Source of the DNA: Pegoplata infirma
Lineage: Eukaryota > Arthropoda > Insecta > Diptera > Anthomyiidae
DNA length: 64,000 bases
Reading direction: 5' to 3'
NCBI GenBank assembly: GCA_963921195.1
Contig: OY992537.1
Coordinates: 145,896,275 to 145,960,274, forward strand
Shown here: piece by piece, positions 20,801 to 33,573 of the stretch
How the letters are laid out: each line of letters starts with the position of its first letter
Position numbering within the stretch: position 1 is the first letter of the stretch
Notes under the pieces: model-generated
Databases searched by the model: none
What the model saw: the letters and a program-made list of their open reading frames with translations, nothing else
Told to the model about the DNA's origin: nothing
Made by a program: the position numbers and the translations under genes

Positions 20801-23800
20801 CAAGGATGCTACACCTCTATAAGGATGATTAAAAGTTGGAATAAGTTTTAAAATTTTTCTTTATCCCACTTTTTATTCCATTTTTTTATTCCCTTTTTTT
20901 TATTCATTATTCCATTTTTTTATTCCGTTTTTGTTAACACTTGCATTCCCGAAATTATCCCAGGGAATAATTATTCCAGGGGATAATTATCCCAGGGAAT
21001 AATTATTCCAGAGGATAATTATTCCATTTTTTTATGCTATTTTTTTATGTTTAAAAAAATTTAACAATTTTATGCATTTTTTTGATGCATTTTTTATGCT
21101 TAACTTTTCTTAAAAATTCACAGAAAAAACTTAAGAAAATTTTAACTATTAGGAACAAATGCCTTCAAAAAATTAAGGAATTAGTTTTATGCATGTTTTT
21201 GATGCATTTTTTTATGCTTAATTTTTCTTAAAAATTCACAAATAAACTTAAGAAAAATTTAACTATTAGGAACAAATGCCTAAAAAAATTAAGGAATTAA
21301 TTTTATGCATTTTTTGATGCATTTTTATATAGTTATATAGTTTAATGCGAAAAATGAGTCGATAAATCGATATAAAAACTTATAAAATTTGATCAAATCT
21401 CATCAAATTTGATGTAATTTTAATATAATTTCATATAGTTATATGCGAAAATTTGACCCTTTTTGTATAAAATTGATGCAATTATATAAAATTAAATATA
21501 TTTATATATAAGCAAAAAAAAATTTCCCCAAAAAACGAAAAAAAAAATTGACAAAAAAATTGTTTCCAAGACTTAAAAATTTTCAAAAATATTTTTAGGA
21601 CTTTGAAAATTTAAAAAAAATAATCTGGACATAGAAAATTTTTTAATTTTTTAAGTTTTGTTTGGAAATTTTAAGAAAAAAATTAATAAAAAAAACATAT
21701 ACAGTGAAACCAGGGTTTGTACATTAATTTTTTTAAAATTTTAAATCCAATTTGTTTAGTGTTTTTGTAAATTGTTATTTTTTTCGTAATTTCTTAATAT
21801 TTTTTTGTTGAAATTTAAAAAAAAATTTTAATTCCTTAATTTTTTGTAGGCATTTGTTCCTAATTTTTCTTAAGTTTTTTTGTGAATTTTTAAGAAAAAT
21901 TAAGCATAAAAAAATGCATCAAAAAAATGCATCAAAAAATGCATAAAATTAATTCCTTAATTTTTTGTAGGCATCTGCTCCTAATAGTTAAATTTTTCTT
22001 AAGTTTTTTCTGTGAATTTTTAAGAAAAATTAAGCATAAAAAAATGCATCAAAAAAATGCATAAAATTGTTAAATTTTTTTTAACATAAGAAAATAGCAT
22101 CAAAAAATGGAATAATTATCCTCTGGAATAATTATTCCCTGGGATAATTATCCCTCGGAATAATTATTCCCTGGGATAATTTCGGGAATGCAAGTGTTAA
22201 CAAAAACGGAATAAAAAAATGGGATAAAGAATAAAAAAATGGAATAAAAAAATGGAATAAAAAAATGGAATAAAAAGTGGGATAAAGAATAATTTTAAAA
22301 CTTATTCCAACTTTTAATCATCCTTATAGAGGTGTAGCCAAGGATGCTACACCTCTATAAGGATGATTAAAAGTTGGAATAAGTTTTAAAATTATTCTTT
22401 ATCCCACTTTTTATTCCATTTTTTTATTCCGTTTTTGTTAACACTTGCATTCCCGAAATTATCCCAGGGATTAATTATTCCAGGGGATAATTATCCCAGG
22501 AAATAATTATTCCAAGGAATAATTATTCCAGGGAATAATTATTCCAGAGGATAATTATTCCATTTTTTGATGCTATTTTTTTATGTTAAAAAAAAATTAA
22601 CAATTTTATGCATTTTTTTGATGCATTTTTTATGCTTAATTTTTCTTTAAAATTCACAGAAAAAACTTAAGAAAATTTTAACTATTAGGAACAAATGCCT
22701 ACAAAAAATTAAGGAATTAGTTCTATGCATGTTTTTGATGCATTTTTTTATGCTTAATTTTTCTTAAAAATTCACAAAAAAAAACTTAAGAAAAATTTAA
22801 CTATTAGGAACAAATGCCTAAAAAAATTAAGGAATTAATTTTATGCATTTTTTTGATGCATTTTTTATATAGTTATATAGTTTAATGCGAAAAATGAGTC
22901 GATAAAACGATATAAAAACTTATAAAATTTGATCAAATCTCATCAAATTTGATGTAATTTTAATATAATTTTATATAGTTATATGCGAAAATTGTACCCT
23001 TTTTGTATAAAATTGATGCAATTATATTAAATTAAATATATTTATATATAAGCAAAAAAATTTTCCCCCAAAAAACGAAAAAAAAATTGACAAAAAAAAT
23101 TGTTTCCAGGACTTAAAAATTTTAAAAAATATTTTTAGGACTTTGAAAATTTAAAAAAAAAATCTGGACATAGAAAATTTTTTAATTTTTTAAGTTTTGT
23201 TTGGAAATTTTAAGAAAAAAATTAAAAAAACAAAAACAAAGTGAAACCAGGGTTTGTACATTAATTTTTTAAAATTTTAAATCCAATTCGTTTAGTTTTT
23301 TTGTAATTTGTTATTTTTTTTGTAATTTCTTAATATTTTTTTGTTGAAATTTAAAAAAAAAAATTTAATTCCTTAATTTCTTGTAGGCATTTGTTCCTAA
23401 TAGTTAAATTTTTCTTAAGTTTTTTGTGAATTTTTAAGAAAAATTAAGCATACAAAAAATGCATCAAAAAAATGCATCAAAAAATGCATAAAATTAATTC
23501 CTTAATTTTTTGTAGGCATTTGCTCCTAATAGTTAAATTTTTCTTAAGTTTTTTCTGTGAATTTTTAAAAAAAATTAAGCATAAAAAAATGCATCAAAAA
23601 AATGCATAAAATTGTTAAATTTTTTTTAACATAAGAAAATAGCATCAAAAAATTGAATAATTATCCTCTGGAATAATTATTCCCTGGGATAATTATCCCC
23701 TGGAATAATTATTCCCTGGGATAATTTCGGGAATGCAAGTGTTAACAAAAACGGAATAAAAAAATGGAATAAAGAATAAAAAAAATGGAATAAAAAGTGG

Positions 23801-23880
23801 GATAAAGAATAATTTTAAAACTTATTCCAACTTTTAATCATCCTTATAGAGGTGTAGCATCCTTGGGTGTAGCATCCTTG
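20801..23880. mobile_element. Palindromic element present as a tandem dimer, 8-bp target duplication
   Basis: Inserted in gag with the target duplication GTTTGCAT (20793-20800 and 23881-23888). Termini are CAAGGATGCTACACC and its inverse. Unit 1 is 20801-22338 and unit 2 is 22339-23865, about 1.53 kb each, followed by a 15-bp extra copy of the end (23866-23880). Each unit is itself a near-perfect inverted repeat with arms of roughly 700 bp containing (GGGATAATTATTCC)-type blocks, 'cattcccgaaatt' and 'atgcatcaaaaaa' words. No ORF. The 8-bp TSD suggests hAT-like or P-like mobilisation. Confidence 0.85.
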
Positions 23881-23888
23881 GTTTGCAT

Positions 23889-24423
23889 GTCTGTTATTGA
23901 CCGTCGTTCTATTCGTTGCTGCATTTTGTATAACGCCGTTGTCGTCGTTGCCATCATTTGCTTCTTTAAAGCCGGCAAATTCAGAAGAGCCGTCGCTTTC
24001 GTTGTTGTTTATAATTGTACGCTCGTCGTCGCCATGATCTGTATCGCCGTCGTCGTCGTCATCATGACCTATAGCGCCGTCGTCATCATCGTCGTCGTCA
24101 TTTTCCTGACAACAAAGTAATTGCCCCTTTCGCAGGTTGGAAAAAATGTATTGAAACAAGTTGTTGTTGTTGTAGCTCAAACCTAACAAGCCACATACTG
24201 CCACTATATCAGCATTGCTGAGGTTTTCATTAACATACTTCTTTTTCTTATCGAAATCGTCGTCGTCTATGTTAAATTCAAACCCCTGAAATTGACGGAT
24301 ACGGTTTCTGTTGCCGCAGTCACCTTCTCCTTCAAAAATTAGCTTGTGTAAAGCTACAACCACCAACTTTTTAGCCGTTGACAAATTATTTTTTATTTTA
24401 AAAAAATCTCCCAAAACGCTCAT
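23889..24423 (-). pseudogene. LTR retrotransposon gag, N-terminal part
   Basis: Begins with ATG at 24423 ('MSVLGDFFKIKNN') and stays open to the insertion junction, about 178 codons. Content: a helical start with 'KLVVVALHKLIFEG', a SAP-like helix pair ('LSNADIVAVCGLLGLSY', then 'LFQYIFSNL'), then a strongly Asp/Asn-rich spacer encoded by GAT/GAC repeats. The last codons of the apparent ORF (Gly-Cys-Tyr-Thr repeats) come from the inserted palindromic element. It continues at 20792. The 5' leader to the primer site is 24424-25260, which includes a hAT insertion. Confidence 0.8.
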
Positions 24424-24608
24424 CTTGATGCCTACGCTTACGTATGTATATGTGTCTTTTACTTTCGTCGTTTTGCTTCAGTATGTATTGTTGCACTTGT
24501 GTATTCGTTTGCGTCTCTTTAGCGATTTTTCTTTGCCCGCGTGTATGTATGTGTGTATTTTACTTTTTCTTTTTTTTCGTTCTAGTTCTTTCAACGCGAC
24601 ACGATTGG

Positions 24609-25107
24609 CACTGTTGCCAACTATTTTTAACCAAAAACCTCTAAATTTCACTAAAAAAGCGCTAGAAACCGCCAAAAATAAATTTAGCGGGAAAAATTTA
24701 AAATTCTCCCGCTAAATTACGAAAAAAAGCGCTGAAAACTGAAAAACTTGGCATTTTTGATTGACAAAAAAGAAAAACTTAAAAAAAAACCTCCAAATTA
24801 TTTTTTTTTACAAAAATTGACTTTTCACTAAAAACGCGCAAGAAACCGCCGAAAAAAATTTAGCGGGAAAATATAAAATTTTCCCGCTAAGTTACAAAAA
24901 AAAACGCTAAATCGACAAACTTGGCGATTTCGATTGAAAAAAAAGAAAAATTGGAAAAAAAACCTCTAAATTTTTCCCACTAAATCCAAACAAAAAGCGC
25001 TAGATTTTCCCGCTAGAGCACCGTTCCCGCTAAAATCAATTTTCCCCCGCTAAATCCAAACAAAAAGCGCTAGATTTAGCGGGAAAACCTCCAACTTGGC
25101 AACAGTG
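24609..25107. mobile_element. hAT element, TSD ACGATTGG
   Basis: Termini CACTGTTGCCAACT and its inverse, which ends AACAGTG at 25107. The 8-bp duplication ACGATTGG is exact (24601-24608 and 25108-25115). The 499-bp interior consists of repeated 'tttagcgggaaaa' and 'tcccgctaaa' words, i.e. short inverted subterminal repeats. No transposase. It lies in the leader of the LTR retrotransposon. Confidence 0.85.
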
Positions 25108-25260
25108 ACGATTGGTTATGGTTTTTTTTTGTCTTTTCGTTTTTTTTTTTTTTCGAAACTATTTTATATACACACACATATATATAATTAACAAAAATCA
25201 CTTTTATAACTTTAATCACTTTTAATTTCGTATTTTAGCAATTTAGTTTTAGATCTGGGT

Positions 25261-25270
25261 TGAGCCCCCA
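25261..25270 (-). promoter_or_regulatory. Retrotransposon primer binding site, proline-tRNA type
   Basis: On the minus strand TGGGGGCTCA starts four bases after the LTR end. TGGGGGCTC is the complement of the 3' end of tRNA-Pro. The match beyond about nine bases is imperfect. Confidence 0.6.
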
Positions 25271-25274
25271 AAAT

Positions 25275-27146
25275 TGTAGAGTTTTGTTTTAGTTTAAAAA
25301 TAAAGTTTATTAAAGAATAAAAAGTTTATGTTGTTTAATTTGATTAAGTAAAAATAAGGGTTGAAATATTGTTACGCGCACGACCGGCTTCTTTGACACC
25401 ATTGTTGCCAATTTAGCTATTTTGTAGCTAGATTTAGCTATTTTTTTTTGCATCTAGCGACAAAAAAAGTCATTTAGCTCTTAGCTACAAATCTAGCTAC
25501 TTTTTTTGTTCGCAAAATTTGTTAAAAAGTGTTTTTTTAAACCGTTTTATTAGCCATATAAGTTGACATTTCGTTAACGTGCTATTTAAGTGTGTATGAC
25601 ATCTGCTAGTTTTTCAACTTTTCAAAAAGTTTTAGCAGGGGTTTTCTATGATATTTCCTTTAACTTCAAACAAAAATTTTAAATTTATCAAAAATTTTCA
25701 ACATCAAGCAAGTATCGTATTGGCATAATTCATAGAGAATGTAGTTTAGTACCAACATAAAGAAAAAACAGCTATGGGCAAGGTAGATTAATATAAGGTA
25801 ATATTTTAGTGACGTAAATGAAAACAATTTTCTTTCAAAATCATTTTAGTCGGCAAAAACGACTTAAATGTTCAGTGCACACATTAACCAATTTAAACGC
25901 TTTTTAAGACTTTAAAATTTTAGAAAACAACTAAATTATAAAAAAATATTGAAATTCAAACGAAACTCTTTTATATTCCACGACAAAAACTAAAAAAAAA
26001 TCAAATATTTTTAAGCATAAAAAGTGTAGTGTAAACTCAAGTCATTTATGCCGAACAAAATATTTTTATTTCGTTTTGAAAATTCGTAAATATTGTTGTT
26101 TTTAAATTTGTCAAAAAACTTACTATGGAGGAAAAGTGAGGTTATTGGATCTTACCTTGTATAAATCTACCTATGGCTATGGGTTTAAAATATAATAGTT
26201 TTCATCTCTCCAATAACGGATAAAATTTTACACCAGTATTCATAACCAAAAAAACGAGTGGCTATAATCGAGCTTTTAATTCGCATTCAGATAATTGTGT
26301 ATTAAAAAATTTGGTACTGCGAATTTGGTACAACTCCCAAATGAAATAAATCCCAATGATATAAGTCCTAAGAGGAATGAATTAACTCCCAACTTTAAGA
26401 AATGAAATAAGTCCCAAAGAAAAAATGAAACAAGTCCCAATATTTGGGAGTTATTTAAAATCAAAATACTTACTCCCAAAAAAAATTAAAGAACTCCGAA
26501 CGAAATAAGTCCAAAAAAATAAAATAAGTTCCCATTACAGGAATTATATCTATTATGAGTACTTTTTACGTATACAAAATGAGGTGCTGATTCACAGAAA
26601 TTAGAAATTCACAGGAAATAGTTCACAGGATCTGCAAATCCAGAAATACATACATATAACATATAGATTAATAATGTTTCTTTGTTAAAGAAATGGATTT
26701 AAAAGCTTAATTTAATAACTTAAGCGTTGGAAGCAATTTCTAAAGTTTCATGCGTTATAAATTATATCTGCGATATAAAATATGAGTATTTAAACTTTTT
26801 CTGTTTGCAAAATTTAATAAAAATATTTGAAAATATTCGTTTTAATACCAAAACTAACTTATTTTATTATTTAATTAAAAACTTTAGCAAATAAAACCTT
26901 TTAAAAACCACAAATCCAAAATCTAGCTATAAAATAGCTAGATTTTTCATTTGTTTATACAAATCTAGCTACAAAATAGCTAGATTTTTTAACTGTTTTT
27001 AAATTTAGCTATTTCTAGCTATTTTTTGTCCAATCTAGCTACATTTTTTTAAAAATAGTTGGCATCAGTGTTTGACACACTGAAGTAGACTGAGTAAATG
27101 AGAAAATGTGACTGATTGTGTGTGTGTGTTTTTTCATTCTCCTACA
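25275..27146 (-). repeat. 5' LTR of the retrotransposon, split by a hAT element
   Basis: On the minus strand the LTR starts TGTAGGAG (27146) and ends CTCTACA (25275), short inverted TG...CA ends. After removing the hAT insertion and one target copy, the LTR is about 193 bp. AATAAA-type signals lie near the 3' side. The 3' LTR is not in the window. Confidence 0.6.
25400..27070. mobile_element. hAT element, TSD TTTGACAC
   Basis: Termini CATTGTTGCCAATTTAGC and, inverted from 27070, CACTGATGCCAACT. The exact 8-bp duplication TTTGACAC lies at 25392-25399 and 27071-27078. Both ends carry repeated 'tttagcta' and 'ctagatttagcta' words, the subterminal array. The middle has a degenerate 'aaataagtcccaa' minisatellite (about 26330-26530). 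No transposase ORF. Termini resemble those of the 24609-25107 element. Confidence 0.85.
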
Positions 27147-27185
27147 TAAATATACTTAACGATGTAAAATATCTTGGCAATAAAG

Positions 27186-27360
27186 CAGTGATGCCATTTT
27201 AGCACTTTTAGTGCTAGATCTAGCACTATTTTTTTGGACTTAGCACTAAAGTTTTGGAAAAAAGTGCCAAGTGCTAAGTTAGCACTTTTTTAAAATTTTT
27301 TAGCATTTTTAGCATTTTTTTACATTTTAATTTGTTTTTTTAAATCTCTTGTAAAAATTT
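27186..27360. mobile_element. hAT-like left terminus with TAGCAC array
   Basis: Starts CAGTGATGCCATTTTAGCAC and continues with repeated 'tagcacttttagtgcta' words, the same design as the neighbouring hAT ends but with a different subterminal word. The other terminus was not located. Confidence 0.5.
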
Positions 27361-27459
27361 TTAGACTGCGGCGCTTTCTTTGCACCTGTATAATGAAATA
27401 ACTCCCAAATCGTATGGAATTCATTTAATGTTTTTTCTTGGGACTTATTTCATTGCGCC

Positions 27460-27617
27460 TAATTAAAAATCAGAAATCCTAAGAAATTAAAAAAGTATAA
27501 ATTGAAATTCAAAGATTTAGAAAATATTAGTTGAAATTCAAAAATTAAGAAAATATAAATTAAAATTTAGAAATCTCAGTTAAAATTCAGAAAACCCAAT
27601 TGAAATTTAAAAATCCA
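27460..27617. repeat. Minisatellite with about 20-bp unit (left part)
   Basis: Degenerate repeats of AATTGAAATTCAGAAAACCC. The array is split by the H element at 27626-38702 and resumes at 38711-39055. Confidence 0.75.
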
Positions 27618-28340
27618 GATAGAAACAATGATGGGTACCAATACCTTTTCGATACCAATACCCATTAATACCAATTCAAATTGAAAACCAATACCAATTA
27701 AAAACCAATACCTTTATTTTTGCGATACCAATACCGATAAAAAACCAATACTGATTCCCCACTACCAATACCAATTAAAAACCAATACTTTTATTCTTCA
27801 AAACCAATACCAATAAAAAACCAATACCAATTCATTTTTTTCTACTTTCGTATCGGTTTTGTTTCGGTTTTTTGTATTCTTATTTTCGTTTGTTTTAATT
27901 GTGACGTCAAACATTTTCTTTCCATCACATTATTAGGTTTTACCTGGCTAACGAATTGCTACAGATGTTTACAAAAGATGTTACATCGATCAGTAATCGT
28001 TTGCATGCAAAGTCATATAACAAAAAGGAGTTAGCTACTTGAATTTTAAAAGCCATAAAAACATAAAACAAACATTTTTTGTCACGTTACGTGATTTTTA
28101 TGACCCCTAATAAAAGTAGATCTTAAAAAATTTAGACCTTTTCTGTAATGAATTTTTTTCTTTTGCAAACATTATTAATATGTGATGCACATATATTGAA
28201 TGTCACTGCACTGTTCTTTGCGTTTTAAAAAAAATACTAATGTCCTTTTTTGGAAATCCCAAAATTTTAATCAAGCAGTCGTTACAAAATTATATGTCAC
28301 AACACCAGAATCCAGGAAAAAAAATGTTGTTTGTTTTATT

Positions 28341-31300
28341 CAATGATGGGTACCAATACCTTTTCGATACCAATACCCGTTAATACCAATTCAAATTGAA
28401 AACCAATACCAATTAAAAACCAATACCTTTATTTGTGCGATACCAATACCGATAAAAAACCAATACTGATTCCCCACTACCAATACCAATTAAAAACCAA
28501 TACTTTTATTCTTCAAAACCAATACCAATAAAAAACCAATACCAATTCATTTTTTTCTACTATCGTATCGGTTTTGTTTCGGTTTTTTGAATTCTTATTT
28601 TCGTTTGTTTTAATTGTGACTTCAAACATTTTCTTTCCATCACATTATTAGGTTTTACCTGACTAAGGAATTGCTACAGATGTTCACAAAAGATGTTACA
28701 TCGATCAGTAATCGTTTGCATGCAAAGTCATATAACAAAAAGGAGTTAGCTACTTGAATTTTAAAAGCCATAAAAACATAAAACAAATATTTTTTTGTCA
28801 CGTTACGTGATTTTTATGACCCCTTATAAAAGTAGATCTTAAAAAATTTAGACCTTTTCTGTAATGAAATTTTTTCTTTTGCAAACATTATTAATATGTG
28901 ATACACATGTATTGAATGTCACTGCACTGTTCTTTGCGTCGTAAAAAAAAATACTAATGTCCTTTTTTGGAAATCCCAAAATTTTAATCAAGCACTCGTT
29001 ACAAAATTATATGTCACAACACCAGAATCCAGAAAAAAATTTTTGTTTGTTTTATTAGAGGCACAGTCATATTGTAAAAGAATTAAAGAACGCATAATGT
29101 GCGGTTCACACTTGCTATTTTTGAGAGTTTAAGGGCTACGTGTTTAAAAAATTATTTGTTCTGTATCCATTACGTTTTTATTCAGTTACTGGTGTTTTGT
29201 TAAACAACTTGTTTAAGGTCGAAAGTGTGAACTCCATATAAGAAAAACAATTTGCCCGTGTAATAACAAAAAGATCTAAAATCGAAAAAGGGGCCCCTGC
29301 ACGATAACCCATTTCAATCACCTTTAAAAAAAATTATGTATGAAAGGATGAATTCAGGTATATTTTGTTACAAATGTTAAGTGTCATCTTTCTGCAATTA
29401 AAAACAAGTAAGAAAATTATAGTCGGTCAAGACCGACCATATAATACCCTACACTAGAGTTTCCCGGAAAATTAGATCTATATTTTGTCAAATCTTTAAT
29501 ACGTGTAAAAAACACTCACAAATCAAATTTGAGTGAAATAGGCTATTTCTATTATAAGATTATTTAAGTACGCGTTTAACACACTCAAAAAATTATGTAG
29601 GTAAATTCCAGTGAATATTCACTTAAAACAAATGAACTTTTATTTAAAAACCATTCCAGTGTTTTTTCTTTTAAAATAAAAACACAATACAGTCAATTTT
29701 AAATGATAATTTAATGACCAACCAAAACATTAAAAAACTAGTGAATTTTCAGTTATTTTGTATTGAAAAACAGTAAAACAGAAAATTCGTTTTTAATACA
29801 GTAAAATATTTTTTTTAAACTACAGAAACAGTAGAAAATAAGAAGTCCATAATATAATTAATGATTTTTCTTTTAAAATAACTTTACTGATTACTTTTTA
29901 AAATAACCTACAAACAGTTAATGACATAATTTTCTTAGTGCATACACAAACAAAATTTTAATTAAATATTTTCTATTTTCATGAAATTTGAGAGATTTAT
30001 GTGAAAATCGGGAAGGTGGTTTGTATGGGGGGCTACAAGAAGGACAGGTCCGATTTCTTTAAAATTCGGAATTGTGATTTGTGTAAAATGAAACATGACT
30101 ACCTGCCAAATTTCGAAAAGATACCTATTAAAATACGGCTATTAGAGTCATTTGAGCCAAATTAAAGAGGGCCTTTGTATGGGGGCTAGGTCTAAATATG
30201 GACCGATTTTTTACAATTTCAAGGCTTCGTCCTTGCGCAAAAAGAGGCTTAAGTTTTAAATTTCAAGTCAATTAATTAAAAATTGCGACCTGTATCGTGC
30301 TTACACCGTTTACATGGACAGACAGACGGACGGACGGACGGACATCGCTAAATCGATTCAAAAAGTAATTCTGAGTCGATCGGTATACTTAAAGGTGGGA
30401 CCAATATTTCGGGTAGTTACAAACATCAGCACAAACTCATTATACCCTGTACCACAGTGTGGTGTAGGGTATAAATATCTCCCTTACCACCGCAATTTAT
30501 ATTTATATGTTCCAAAAAAGGAAAAATAAAATTGAATCTTATACCCAATTCACACCTGAGGTGAAATCTTGTTCGAACGAGATTTGTGTGGCTGTGTATA
30601 AAATGATACAGACCATATGATCGAAATCTCGTTCGAACGAGATTTCACCTCAGGTGTGAATAGGTCTTTAGTTTTATAAAATTTCATTTTTTTAATTTTT
30701 CTCAAAAGAGATAAAATTAAAACGCCTTAAAATATATATGTATTTTTGTAAACCACTTTTGATTTAGTTGGCTTTAACTTTAATTTTATCATTATTATTT
30801 AAAAAAGAAGCGAAAAATAAGTTCTTCTCGCATTGGTACAGTAGACCTAAATGCAGTAAAAACTGACCAATAAAAATTAGGTAATTTGTTACTCATTTGA
30901 GATTATCGAAAACCAAGGAAATTTTTATTATTTATACCCTCCTCTTCTTTTCCACAATGGAGCATTGTCAGGCTTAAAGGTACCTACAGACGACGCAATA
31001 TTATGTACAATATACAATTTTATTGATCGTGTGTGGGTAAGATTGACGATTGTACAATCTAACCCACACACCATCAATATAATTGGATATTGAACATAAT
31101 ATTGCATTTCATAAATTTTATTTTTTTATAAAATTTATTTTAATTCCATTTTTGAAAACGGACACAAGCGGTCAAATTTTTTGGAAAGTTGGGATAGAAA
31201 GGATAATTCTGGCCCAGAAAGTTTTTTGAAAGGGCGTAGAACTTTTGATAACAATGAGTTTAAAAATGAGGTTTCCACAATTTTTTTTAAAGGGATTTTT

Positions 31301-32307
31301 CAAAAAAAAAAAAAAAACTTCACGCAAAAATTCGACCCACTCTCTAGACACTCACTCATAATTTTTCAACTCAACATCACGTGATTTAAATGAAAATCAC
31401 TTTTTTCAGTCACGCAAATCACGGGACCAGCGATCATCTCCAATTTAAATACATAAACAAGAGACAAGTGTCTCTTCATTTGTTTAATCTATAACATCTA
31501 AAACATAATTTGTTCAATCTATAACACCTGTAAATTTTATTTAAAATGAAGTGTCCATTCTTGAAAAAGTTTACTTGTAGGTCTGAATCCAAAAAGTTTC
31601 AAGGCACTTATTTATTACCCTAGGTTACGTTAGGTTAACCTACCCTAATAAAGTCACTTAATTTAAATGAAAATCGCTCAATAATCACGTGATTTAAATA
31701 AAAATCGCTCACGCCTGAATCACGTGGTTTTTTGAGTCACGCAAATTACGGGACCACAGACCATCTCTAATTCAAATACATATTCAAAAGACAAGTGTCT
31801 CTTCATTTGATTCATCTATAACATTTGTAAATTTGATTAAAAATGAAGTGTCTATCCTAAAATAGTTTCCTTGTAGGTCCGATTTCAAAAACTTTCAAGG
31901 CACTTATTAATTACCTTAATATAGGCTTATTTTCTGAATTTCCAAAAAATCGGTTAACATTTACGACCTGTAGAGACTTTTGACCAAAAAACCTACCATA
32001 ACGCCCCAGTGTGCACTGTGGGGCGGACAGAAGGACGACGTTAGTTAAATTAATTAATATTAACGACAAAACCTTTTGCACACAAATACCAAAACCGATA
32101 TTAGATAAATACCAATACTTATTGAAAACCGATACCGATTCGAGGCTAAAACCAATACCAATACCCAATACCTAAATAATTCAAAACCAATACCGAAACC
32201 TATACCAATTCAACAAAAAATGAAAACCAATACCTATACCAATACTAATATAATTTTAAAAACCAATACCAATACCAATACTTTTATCGAATTGGTACCC
32301 ATCCTTG
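28341..32307 (+). mobile_element. H element (hAT-like), inner complete copy, TSD GTTTTATT
   Basis: Starts CAATGATGGGTACC at 28341 and ends at 32307 with the B terminus. GTTTTATT flanks both sides (28333-28340, 32308-32315), and joining the flanks restores the H sequence seen at about 29040-29060 ('gtttgttttattagaggcac'). It carries the no-TSD dispersed element at 29405-30474. An H element has therefore jumped into another H. Confidence 0.9.
29405..30474. mobile_element. Dispersed fly element, CAAGTAAG...GGGTATAA, no target duplication
   Basis: The boundary was read from the uninterrupted site at about 32640-32665. Starts CAAGTAAGAAAATTATAG, has 'gtcggtcaagaccgaccat' near the left, 'gatcggtatactta' and a (GACG)n run near the right, and ends in the hairpin TACCCTGTACCACAGTGTGG...GGGTATAA. 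The second copy at 53150-54004 has the same ends. Such elements are typical of fly genomes, including Drosophila and calyptrates. The lack of a TSD and the 3' hairpin recall Helitrons, but the ends are not TC...CTRR. Confidence 0.75.
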
Positions 32308-33573
32308 GTTTTATTAGAGGCACAGTCATATTATAAAAGAATTTAAGAACGCATAATGTGCGGTTCACACTTGCTATTTTTGAGAGTTTAAGGGCTACGT
32401 GTTTAAAAAATTTTTTGTTCTGTATCCATTACGTTTTTATTCAGTTACTGGTGTTTTGTTAAACAACTTGTTGTGTGAACTCCATATAAGAAAAAAAAAT
32501 TGCCCGTGTAATTACAAAAAGATCTAAAATCGAAAAAGGGGCCCCTGCACGATAACCCATTTCAATCACCTTAAAAAAAATATATATATGAAAGGATGAA
32601 TTTCAGGTATATTTTGTTACAAATGTTAAGTGTCATCTTTCTGCAATTAAAAAATATCTCCCCTTACCACCGCAATTTATATGGCTTTTCTGGAATAACG
32701 GAATATTAAACATTTTTTTTGAAAAGATTTTTAAGATCTGCCGGTGCTAATTTCACTAAAAAAGTACCTTTTTCCAAAAAAGGAAAAATAAAATTGAATC
32801 TTATATCCAATTCACACCTGAGGTGAAATCTTGTTCGAACGAGATTTGTGTGGCTGTGTATAAAATGATACAGACCATATGATCGAAATCTCGTTATAAC
32901 GAGATTTCACCTCAGGTGTGAATAGGCCTTTAGTTTTATAAAATTTCCTTTTTTTAATTTTTCTCAAAAGAGATAAAATTAAAACGCCTTAAAATATATA
33001 TTTTTGTAAACCACTTTTGATTTAGTTGGCTTTAACTTTAATTTTATCATTATTATTTGAAAAAGAAGCGACAAATAAGTTCTTCTCGCATTGGTACAGT
33101 GGACATAAATGGAGTAAAAACTGACCAATAAAAATTAGGTAATTTGTTACGCATTTGAGATTATCGAAAATCAAGGAAATTTTTATTTTTTATACCCTCC
33201 AAAATATAAATATATAAAAATGTTAGGGATTTTTTTAATTTTTCCTCCGCGCGATGAATGCTGTCAAATAGATTTATTATGATTTTTGCACTTCTTCTCC
33301 TTCTTTTATATTGATCGTGTGTGGGTAAGATTGACGATTGTACAATGGTCAATCTAACCCATACATGGGAATTTTTAATTGGCATTGACTTTTCATTGGC
33401 ATTAGTTGGAACTAATGCCACTGCCAAAAAAAGCATTAGCATTAATTGCCAATGAAATTTTTTCGCATTGGCATTATTTGTACTAATGCCAATGAAAAGG
33501 CACAAATGCCTTAAAAAACTATTTACAATTGATAAAAAAAATTAGAAAATTAGAAAAAGTGAATGCTCTATTG

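Noticed and set aside
23863..24120. 85-residue Val/Ile-rich plus-strand ORF resembling a membrane protein
   Set aside because: It is the antisense of the Asp-rich gag spacer; GTC/ATC codons are the complement of GAC/GAT.
24311..24715. 134-residue plus-strand ORF
   Set aside because: It is opposite the gag start and leader of the retrotransposon and runs into a hAT insertion; Leu/Phe/Cys-rich with no recognisable domain.
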